Below are positions 54,993 through 64,000 of a stretch of 64,000 bases of DNA, piece after piece. A program made the position numbers and the translations under genes. Each line of letters begins with the position of its first letter. The first letter of the stretch is position 1. The notes beneath the pieces were generated by a model, which was given only the letters and a program-made list of their open reading frames with translations, was not told the origin of the DNA and searched no databases. The stretch lies in contig OZ316892.1 of NCBI GenBank assembly GCA_973895155.1, positions 9,052,001 to 9,116,000 on the forward strand. The letters run 5' to 3'. This DNA comes from Marsupella aquatica (Eukaryota; Marchantiophyta).

Positions 54993-57485
54993 TGCCTCGT
55001 CATATGAGGTATGGGTTCCACCTGATCTACTCTCTTTCTTACGGTGAAATATCTGGGAGCTCCGATGTCCCTTGGAGGTTCTTGGAGCTCTGTAATTGGT
55101 GGGTACTCTGGGAACTCAGTTCCTTGTCCAGCACTTTGCTTCCGTAGCATTCTCACAAGTTGAGAGTCTGATAACTGCACCAACTGAAGCAGATGAAGCA
55201 GTTCAAAGTTAATCATTCTGGCAATGAATAGTACCCAAGAACTATCCAACAACGGCATTTCGATATGCATATGAATATTGCGAAATCGATATGCATATGA
55301 ACATTTAAGCATGCTACTTTAAAAAACCCTCACCTGCCACAACTCTCCTTCGTAGTCTTTCAGGTGAAAGTTAAGCTCTGCACCCGATGATCTGAAATAT
55401 ATTGCTGCTCTATCATATGCCCTGCCACAGCGAAGCGTTAGTCATTATTTGTTTCAGTGTCTTTAATGTTTCCAACTTACAAAACAATACTCAAATTCTA
55501 TATGAATGTCACTAGAGGGAAATTAAAACAGTTGACGTATAGACTGTTCTGGGTTGTTAACTAATTAACAGAACCAGGTTTAGGTCAGGGTTGCAGTCTC
55601 TAGCTGCAAAGGACAAAACAAGGGTGAAAAGGAGGAACCGCTGATAAAGAAGATATTTTCCAGAGTGTGGCGTGTTTATTCCATGTCCCATATAGACAAA
55701 ATTACTAGAGTACCGATTGAATATCACTTGAAAGAGACCAACCCATCAAATTTCCCCATGAGGCGTTGCACACCAAACACATGAAGTGACTCGGACAGAG
55801 TTGAGAGACCGGCTTACCTTGCGGCTTTCTCTTCAGTAGAAGAAGCTCCTGCGATTGCATAGACAATGCTCTTAGTCTGTCAAGATATTTCTATTATGCA
55901 GGAAAGTCGCATACACAATGCTCTTAGTCTGTCAAGATCGATATCTATTATGCAGGAAAAACGACTGATGAACTTGAAATGGACTTCGGGCATAGTTTCT
56001 TAAATGGCTGTATAGAATACATATATGTACACTCGTACCTAGATAGATTTGTTTTCGTTTGTTCCTGCAAAGATTGATGATGCACAGGTCAAAGGCTGGT
56101 AAATGACATTAGAAGAAAAACAAAGAGCGACGTCTTTACATCCTATCCCACGCGCCGAAGGTCATTTTGAATCTAGCGGACACTCATGACGAAGATTTGA
56201 TACGGCCAGACAGGAGTGCAAAAGCTCAGGGGTCGACCAATGATCACGGTAGAGAAAAACTACTGCAAGAAAGAACGTCAACTTCCCAACTAGGCAGCAT
56301 CAAATTTAAGAATGTAAGAAATGTTGCAGCAAGTCACTGTGATGACCAGATGGATTTCAAAGATCCAAATTACTACGCTACTACGAGACTGGAAAGACGA
56401 TCCGACTGCAGTAGTCGAGCAAGCTTTCAAGTGATCGAAGTAAAACTTTACTTACGAAACTCAGTTTTATGCTGACGGTCTTAAGCATCATGCAGAACCA
56501 TTTTATTACGAAATTAACTTAATTTGAACCACATCTTACCAAATGTGTGCTTCCCATCTCCCTGTCCTCTTATAGTGCGTAACTCCCTTGAAACACGAAC
56601 TGCTCTTTCGGGGCCCAGGCCGGGCTGACGGTCTGCTGTTGTGATTAAACATGAACAAATTCAAAAGGGAAAATGTCAATTCAATTTCATAAATATGGAG
56701 TACATAGCGAGTATAAGAACTGAATTGCTTTCATTTCATTTTGAGGGCTGGCTTACTTACCTATGAAATGGACAAGCCGGTCCTTCAATATTTAAGGATC
56801 ACGATCAATATGATGAGCACGCACACTAAGAAGTACTTGAACTGAAAGGTCTTTTCGTCATGCCGTTAAGTCTCACATCTTAGATTTGAAATATAGAGGG
56901 ATCGAGGATATGTAGTTACCTCTTTCGAACTGCGCGAGCACCCAATCGTCCCTTTGTTGTGGGATCCGATCGAGAACCCCGCCGGGAACCGGTTAGAGAC
57001 AGCTGTGGTGCATTCATAGCTGATGCTCTGGATAGTGCTGATCGCTTTGATTTTCGGACAGACGCTGATGCTCCTGATGGCAACTCTGATCCTTTTCGTT
57101 TTCCCACAGACGCTGATGCGTTTCTGAATGGGGTCTGCACATCAGTCTGCTCTTGCGCAAATTGTAGAGTCAGTAAAGTGAGCACTGAAGATGCCAACGA
57201 GGGAACACTCCCATCCCCTGGCTCAAACTCGCTTGCACCTCTGCTTGCAACCACTCCGCGTGACTCTTGCTCGTTTATTTGCTGTGTGGCCTCGCCGGAG
57301 AAGCGTCTGACAGAGTTGTTCCTCGTCCATCGTTTGAGGGCTGATTTCGTTGGAAACAAACTCAAGAGCTTTGCTTTTACTTTCGATTCATGTAACCAGT
57401 TTCTCCCGAAATCAATGCACGGGATCTTTTCAAAATTGAAAGGAATGGAGCTGCCACCAGCGAAAGCTTGATGTCCGGGATCCAT
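54965..57485 (-). CDS. AP2-domain transcription factor, 6 inferred exons
   Basis: The exons, read from GT/AG borders, are 57485-56920, 56632-56540, 56064-56039, 55848-55818, 55421-55334 and 55183-54965. Phases agree throughout, giving ~340 residues. The N-terminal exon has no motif beyond basic stretches. The AP2 domain joins across five exons: [49 protein letters not shown], then [17 protein letters not shown]. It continues into [16 protein letters not shown], the linker that follows repeat R1 in euAP2 proteins. A 31-nt exon (55848-55818) is a family hallmark. The second AP2 domain expected after the linker is absent, and a 22-bp duplication creates the stop. It is a nuclear DNA-binding regulator by family. 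The start ATG has an upstream in-frame stop and good context (GCAATGG). Target genes cannot be inferred. Confidence 0.78.
55857..55962. repeat. 52-bp tandem duplication in an AP2 intron
   Basis: GCATA(G/C)ACAATGCTCTTAGTC begins at 55857 and 55909. The two units are nearly identical. It lies in the intron before the 31-nt exon and touches that exon's acceptor region. Confidence 0.85.
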
Positions 57486-57643
57486 TGCGATAGTTTCTTA
57501 TCGTGGGGACGACCCTGCAGAACATCCACGACTAATGAGTTAGCAACAGAGTCTCTCATCGGAAAATTGTGAGAACCCCATATGTTTTCTCGGCGACAAG
57601 ATTGAAACTCAATCAAAATTTTAATCCTGATCGAATGTTGGTC

Positions 57644-58257
57644 CTAAGATACTGTCTCCTTGAGAACTTTCTGAAAGCATCGGTACCTGGCTTAATTGTG
57701 AGGACAATAAAATACAATTGAAAGGTCACACCGTAATTCATGCATTCAACTAGCTTGCAGCTCCGACCTTACTAAACTACAACATCAGGCCTAGATTGGA
57801 TTCTGAGAAACTAAGTTATTGTGATCAGCAGTGACTAGTGACTGATACGACTCAGAAGAGAATCAGTAACTAAGTAGGGTCCGGCTATCCAGCTGAGTCA
57901 GGTGTTGCGTAATACCTGCTTGTCTTGCAGAAGACTTCGATATTCACAGTTCCACGATCTTCGAGACTGAACGTTATGCGGCAACAGATTTTCAGATCTT
58001 CAATGCTGAAAAAAGTAAGCAAAGCCACACCATTAGCGACGGTGAGATGATTATACAGATCGATGCAACAATAAAAAATCTTGGAGACCGATCACAGATT
58101 CCTCCGTCCTGGCAACAACTGATATTGCGTCCTCTCTGTCTATAGATGTGCTGATCTTGAATGAACGATCGTCAAGAGGTATACTGTCGTTAATTTGGTG
58201 CCATTCAGCTGTATAGATAGGCATCCAACCGCAAGGAATCTCAATACTGGAAAACAT
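57644..58257 (-). CDS. Unrecognised host gene, 3 inferred exons
   Basis: The exons by GT/AG reading are 58257-58070, 58005-57916 and 57686-57644. They total 321 nt, exactly 106 codons plus TAG, and the phases fit. The product reads IEIPCGWMPIYTAEWHQ, DDRSFKISTSIDREDAISVV, DLKICCRITFSLEDRGTVNI and ends VLKETVS. The middle exon in particular looks like real protein (alternating hydrophobics, TTTTTTCAG acceptor). The first donor (GTTGCA) is weak, and the first exon may begin at an upstream acceptor (TTTTCCAG) instead of the ATG, making this the 3' end of a longer gene. I do not recognise the family. It ends about 160 bp before the AP2 ATG on the same strand. Confidence 0.38.
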
Positions 58258-58261
58258 TCTT

Positions 58262-60080
58262 GCGGACTAACGGCTCAGGTGGAAAGGGGAGTTTGGGCCA
58301 CCAGACTCCAATTAACAGAGACTTAATTAAGTGAAGGGTGATACCATGTACTAAAGTAGAAGAGACTGTGAGACGGATAACATGGAACTATTCTTAAAGC
58401 TATCGATACATATTATCCTACGACTGCTCACAGGAATGCAAATGAACCTCCGGGAAACCACAGAGAGAACTGAACGATGTTTGCAAGCATGTACAGACTT
58501 TTCCCTTCCTCCTGCGCGTGTTGTTAGAAAACAACGGAAAACATCGTTCAGTTGTCTCAATACGTCGGCAAACAAGTGTAGCAAGCCGAAAAGCAGTTCG
58601 CCGCCAGACCGCCGAAATCAGTGCCGTTCAATTCCTGGACGATTCATTAACAACTGAAGAGGAAGGAACGAGTCGAACGCTCAGATAAGAAGTTAGACGA
58701 TGGCAGTGCCGTTCAATTACTCGGCGATTCATAAACAATTCACGAGGAAGGAACGAGAGAAACGTACCCTCAGCTAAGAAGACGACCAAGCTAGGTCGGA
58801 CGTTCGCACCTGGAAGTCGGGAGCGCGGTTCACTCTGTCAAGCTAATGCTATATCCTCTTTCTACTCGACTAATGCTTGTAAACGTGTATTCTATGGCGA
58901 AGAGAAACTTTCGTTACCATGCAGATTTACAAGTTACAGGAGAACGATTAGATGAATTGATAAGGTCGATTAGACTGGAAGAAAACAATGTTATGGTCAG
59001 CCTGAGCTTACCTTGCAAAAGTTTTGCTTTGAAGCTAAACTACTTTGATCGGCAGTCGAATTTTCACGCAGACTTCACCGGCTCTCGCTATAGCTACGTG
59101 ATATTAGGCTCAGTGAGATAAAAAACAAAAACAAAGTACAAGGCCGGAAAGCCAACTTTAGTTAAAAATCATAAATAATGGCAAAGTATGAGACTGAAAC
59201 CTATGATAGCGTAGAAGGAGAAAACACAAATGCCTGAATATCAAACGCCAAATTGACATCACTTGCAGCGAAAATTGAATTAGGGATTGAGAATTTGCAT
59301 TCCATCCCCCGAAAATTGTTTTTGTTGGTACTGAGTAGTTTTTCTTTAACAGACCTTTGGGCCCGGCTGGACTCACTCTAAACTTTATTTGCGCTGTGGT
59401 ACCATCAGCTTTAGTACGTACTGCCAATCTTCAGGTAACTCCCCCCTCCTCTCCCCCGTCTCCCTCCGCCTTAGACCATCTTTCTTTAATTGATAATGGC
59501 TCGTTTAATAAGGACGAAGACACTATAGCATACTCTCGACATGGGTTCTTGCAGATGCTCATTTACATATAGCTGGCACGTATTCCACTGGCGTCCTTAA
59601 ATTCCTCACAGTGTACCAAGCTCTGCTCCTCAACTTACACCTCGATCACTTTCACCTCAGGGTCCTCCCTTAAATCTATCGTTCCTGCCCGGCCTTCAAT
59701 GTGTCAACCAGGCAACTTGGGCTTATTTACCACTTAGAAGTATCAGTGTACCAAGCTTTACCTCCTGAACTTACACCTCACTTAATTTCACCTCAGGGTC
59801 CTCCCTTAAATCTATCGTTCCTGCCCTTCAATGTGTCAACCAGGCAACTCGGCGTTATTTACCACTTAGAAGTATCCTGATTTCGATATATGGCAACACA
59901 GAAAGGAGTAGGTCAAAACATTGATGAATAAATGAGGTACTTACTTGTCTTATCTTGCCACAGTACTCATACTTAAAACGAACGCAAAACTCGGATCCGT
60001 ACTAGTAGTTAGCTGTCAATTTTAGCAATACTGACTTTGGTTGGAAGGGCTAGGCCAAGTAGAGAGCTAACCTATTAATC
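58262..60080. other. intergenic with two local tandem duplications
   Basis: GTGCCGTTCAATT starts repeated units at 58621 and 58706 (85-bp period). GTGTACCAAGCT starts units at 59611 and 59746 (135-bp period, ending near 59879). Open frames such as 58846-59121 on the plus strand carry no motif I can name. Confidence 0.5.
59611..59879. repeat. 135-bp tandem duplication
   Basis: The two units share CACCTCAGGGTCCTCCCTTA, then TCAACCAGGCAACT and CACTTAGAAGTATC. The second unit lacks a few bases (CGGC) near its middle. Non-coding. Confidence 0.9.
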
Positions 60081-60460
60081 GCAGAATTTCCTACTCATCT
60101 CAGGACATTGAGTGCTTCACAGCCCTCCAATCAGCCCTCCCATCAGCCCCTGGTAGAAAAGAACAGAAGAAAGCAGTGTGGAAACCTCTGGCATTCGGGT
60201 CAAGTAATTAAACAAAAGGGTTGCTGGTCAAAGCCGAGGTGACTGCCTACTTTAGGCAATGATGAAAAGAGGCTGCCTCATGACAATACATCTAGTGAGT
60301 ACTCCACTCAGCCAGGGTTGCCCCTAGTTGGCCACCGGGAAAGGACAGATCGACCCAGCGTTCACCATCCACCTTGATTTGCTTCACAGAACTGTATATA
60401 TACTAGTATCATGTACCTAAACCTGTTATGTGGGTGAGAGTTTGTAGCTATGTCAATTGA
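60081..60460. repeat. Segmental direct repeat, copy A
   Basis: About 380 bp matching 63627-64000 with small indels. Shared blocks include CTACTCATCTCAGG, CCGAGGTGACTGCC, ATGATGAAAAGAGGCTGC, GTTGGCCACCGGGAAA, ACTAGTATCATGTACCTA-like and TATGTCAATTGA. A TATATATA run is present in copy A. A short third copy of the end lies at 60586-60625. No ORF. Confidence 0.88.
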
Positions 60461-63400
60461 AGTGATATCTCTTACGCAGATTTAGTGAATTAGTGAAAAC
60501 AAATGAACAGATGGTGAGTATATAGATCCATTTGATATCAATCTCCTACAAGAAATTGTTCTCATGCACCTTCATCTCCGAGGTCCAATCTGTGAAAGTT
60601 TGTAACTATGTCAATTGAAAGTGATATCTCTCAGTCACACTTAGTGACTATGTGAAAAAAACGAGCTACCGGTGAGAAAAGAGATTAGCTTCACAACATT
60701 ATCCTTTAACAAATCGCCCTCCCACCTTAGCGTCACCTGAAAGGTTCAGACGCCGAAAATTAGGTTCAATTATAATATGGTCAGTTGCACTAGTAGATAA
60801 GGTACGGGTTTTTTTCTTGAAACACTAGCTGTTGTGGTGGGACGTATCCTTTAAAGTCGGTACAGCAATGCCGCTGAATCGGCGCTAATTGTTCCCTTGA
60901 GTGAGCGAGTTTGATGCGACTGGCCTCTACCTGCGATGCAGCGATTTCAGAAACGTTTGATCGGACGCTCCCTTGCCAAACTAGTCCCGCATAGCTGATC
61001 CCTGCCTCGTTCTTACCTTCAAGACCTACCGCTCAACTATCAGGACGGCTTCCTTGTCCTGTCTCATTCATCATGTGGTCTGGAAATGCGCTACTTCAAT
61101 ATATATACACAATGGGATTTCGAGAAGAGCAGCGACGCGGGACCCACGGAGTCAACGCCAATAAATGTTTTTCAATGGAAGCTGAATTATATATGACCCC
61201 GCTTCGCATCCATTATAGGGTTAATAATTTTCAGCTCACACTCAAAGTATTCCATGAAGGTTTTGGGATGTATAGGTATTTCCAGAATACTTTAACAGGC
61301 GTTTTCATATCATCCAGAGTTATAGATTGTGCTCTTGTTCTACTGCTTTAATAATCCGTGAGCTTTCACGTCATAATTTCCTTACAAAGTAGGATTAATA
61401 TAAGCTCGGAAAAATTAAAAGAAATAATTTTTGGAAAGAACACTTTTCATCCGTGTAAAACGCTCATTACACGATTGAAACTCATAGCTCGACTTTACTG
61501 CATTGTGTTGAACGCTGAGTCTCAAAACCAGTCACCTTCGTTGTTGACCTTCATCGATCTGAGCTCAGGGGCCTGGCAATCTGGACAGTGTCGCCCGTCG
61601 TTGGCCCCAGCCTGAAGCCAACGGGCTGGCTTGCTGCTGTAGCCTAGCCTGCTAATTAAGCTAGCGGTGGAATGTGAACGAGTAACAGCAACTAAAATAA
61701 ATTTAAGAGCATGATGGAAACTAAGGCCGTGACTCTTTGAAACAGTAATGAGTAGGTTGGTCAGCACAGCTTCACTCAGTCCGAACATATGGAAGTCCGT
61801 GGATGAGCGAGACAAAATGTCGAGAGCAAGGACCCCAATTCGAAAGGCCAAGCTCATAATTTCAGTATATGAGTAATGCAAGTAGTGCTTGCATGGGTCC
61901 TAAAATGCACTCAGGAAATCATCTCGCCTTCAAGGCCAGGATACATGTGTATCAGTGATCCATCTAATCGTCATTTTGGGTGTGGTCCGCTCAATTTCTC
62001 CACAGTACTTCAAAGGGAAGAGATAGTGATATATACCAACTTGCAGGCTGGGGCATAATCCTGAGTAATCATGAATATGCAATCCCTTGGACCCGGGCCC
62101 TTGGACTCCGGGCATGGACTATGAGTTAATTACCTGTGGTTTCACGGATCAAAATATTAAATTCTCTTTGAATTTCCAGACTGTGCATATATGATTCTCC
62201 CAAAGGGGATGTGGAGCTCGGATCGACAAAGAGATTCATGCAGGATGGCTGTAAAGCAAGGCACAGCCAAAACCACAGCCAAAGTTGCAGGTGGCCAGGT
62301 AGGGGAGTAAACTTTAGATGGGAGAGGGGAGCAGGCATGAAGGTCACACGGGATTCATGGTTAGTTACAAACTAGAGGAGAGAAGGCGGAGGAGAGAAAA
62401 TATCGAGGGAGGTGAGGGGGTGGAGCCCAGAAAGGAGTCATTTACTAACAACTCTTTTTCAATTTCTTTTCCTTGCCCCCTTAAAGCTTTCCTCTTGCCT
62501 TAGATAGGCTTCACAGAGTTTGTCCTCCCCTCAAAACTTTGATTCGTACTGTTGCCAACCACAAACCATACGTAAACCTGCAACTCTCAATTGGAAGCTC
62601 CTTCCCACATATCCATGCATGATATATGCTTGTCTAGGTTAATTAATGAGAGTCTTATGCTCACAATTCAAGGCAGCCCTCTTCCATATTGAGCATCACC
62701 ATACCTTCCTCCCTATTTGTGAACCCAACCTATTCTACCTTCCCTACCATAAATTGTAAAATGTTCTTGTAAGGTGCCCGTTTAGTTTTCAAAGGCACTT
62801 GTCAACCTTTCTTTTGCTGCCTCCTGGGGACTATGCTTGACTTTGTTGCGTACATTGTTATGACAACCCCAGATTTCTGAATGTGCGTAGTGTCTTTCTT
62901 CCTGCTAGTGTAGTGGTACACAAGAACACACAATTTGGCGGCCTTCGTGGTATATCTTTTATTTCCTTGGCCCATTGAATTATCACACTGGCTGGGCACA
63001 CAACGAGAGTTGACAATAAAGAGAACATCAGCTTTCGTGTTCACATTTGAATGAATCAGGTATGTCACGTTCTTCTTCTGAAAGGCCTGGACTCATATGG
63101 AAAAATTAGACGACCAGGCTTGGGGGCATGCAGGGGCTGTCTGCTGATCCTGCTTTTGGTGACTCCGTTATCGCATATGTCTGCTGAAGCTAATCCACAA
63201 TAACAGCACTAGCTCGATCAAACATGTTAACTCCGGTATGAGGATCTTCCAAGTAGGGGACCTGCATAGAGGAACACGGAGGGAGCCAGCAGTCATCATA
63301 AAATTTGGATACGTTACTGATAAATAATCGACACTAGTTTCTGACGGGAATATTAATTGATACTTCTAGCAGCAGCGATTCTTAAGAAACCCAGTGCAAC

Positions 63401-63626
63401 TATTGGGGTCTTGTCCAAACACCAATTAGGGTGAGAGACATGGTTACATGATTAGAATATCTGCCAGAGAACACAACAGCAAGTTTACCTTTCAAAATGT
63501 GGGTTCGCTCTAAATTATACACTTTCTGTTAAGAAAAATCTTGCCAGTCATTGACCTTGGAGCACGTCCCAATATCCTTGAGAGGGCCCCAATATATCAC
63601 AACATCCTACATGTGCCTCCAGCAAA
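60461..63626. other. intergenic between the segmental repeats
   Basis: No recognised gene. Open frames (61073-61351 plus, 61522-61881 minus) lack motifs. With copy A it forms a candidate ~3.5-kb duplicated unit, but only the terminal repeats visibly match. Confidence 0.35.
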
Positions 63627-64000
63627 GCAGAGTTTACTACTCATCTCAGGGCATCTAGTGCTCCATCAGCCCCTAGTAGAAAAGAACAGAAGACTGCAGT
63701 GCGGAAACCTTAGCCTTAATTTGGGTCAAGTAATATATTAATTTAACAAAGGGCTTGCTGGTCAAGGCCGAGGTGACTGCCTGGCCAACTTTAGGCCATG
63801 ATGAAAAGAGGCTGCTCGTGGCCTGATGACAGCAAGTACTCCACTGACCCGGGGTTAATTACCTCTGGTTGGCCACCGGGAAATGACAGACCCGCGTTTA
63901 GTTACCATAACTTTGCTTTGCATTCAAAGAGCTATATATTTACTAGTATTATGTACCTAGACCTGTTCTGTGGGTGAAAGTTTGTTGCTATCTCAATTGA
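63627..64000. repeat. Segmental direct repeat, copy B (runs to window end)
   Basis: Second copy of 60081-60460, 3546 bp away in the same orientation. It is not known whether it continues past the window. Contains ATGATGAAAAGAGGCTGC at 63798 and a TATATATTTA run. Confidence 0.88.

Noticed and set aside
56959-57471. 170-codon plus-strand ORF
   Set aside because: It is the mirror of the first AP2 exon. The minus strand joins to an AP2 domain with correct splice phases, so the plus frame is a shadow.
58846-59121. 92-codon plus-strand frame as a gene
   Set aside because: No recognised motif, and the opposite strand also shows a splice-like site. Evidence is insufficient for either.
60259-63804. 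ATGATGA followed by CTGA as box C/D snoRNA genes
   Set aside because: Copy B has a CTGA in place, but copy A has CTCA there, and I see no terminal stem or guide match. Left as a repeat.

Overview
The window is nuclear DNA of a plant (streptophyte). Three things point that way: Ty1/copia elements with the plant-type initiator-Met tRNA primer site, telomere-type AAACCCT motifs inside LTRs, and a multi-exon AP2-type transcription factor gene with the family's 31-nt exon. I cannot name the species. A bryophyte, lycophyte or charophyte alga is as plausible as a flowering plant. More than half of the window is retrotransposon.

Layout. 1-6116: a Ty1/copia element whose 5' LTR lies outside the window, inserted in a LINE remnant (6117-6370). 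6968-11145: a GC-rich non-LTR retrotransposon with one long ORF (zinc finger, reverse transcriptase, restriction-like endonuclease), broken only by a TAG near its end. 11154-24052: mostly unrecognised sequence with one plausible small host gene (13216-13740), a degenerate ~190-bp tandem repeat (19560-20280) and a copia LTR scrap. 24053-41216: a Ty3/gypsy element on the minus strand with ~2.0-kb LTRs and TSD TGTAC. Its 5' LTR is split by a young copia element (33191-39687, TSD CTCAC). 41745-43270: a decayed copia 3' end and a transposon-type ORF. 43450-46005 and 52600-52890: an AT-rich tract with many imperfect palindromes sharing one consensus, split by a third copia element (46006-52464, TSD AGAAT). 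54965-58257: two minus-strand host loci, an AP2-domain gene with six inferred exons and an unrecognised three-exon gene upstream of it. 59.6-64 kb: non-coding DNA with tandem and segmental duplications.

How the parts relate. The nesting gives an order: gypsy first, then copia copy 2 inside its LTR. LTR divergence counted by eye agrees: about 1% in the gypsy segment compared, 3/421 in copia copy 2 and 2/403 in copia copy 3. All three copia copies carry an in-frame UGA at the same place between the Gag zinc knuckle and the protease, although the first copy belongs to a clearly diverged subfamily. This suggests a retained Gag/Pol stop that is read through. The private stops in copies 2 and 3 mostly look like C-to-T changes of CAG or CAA codons, as expected for methylated, silenced elements.

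Exon borders of the host genes come from reading GT/AG sites and the protein family pattern, without transcript data.
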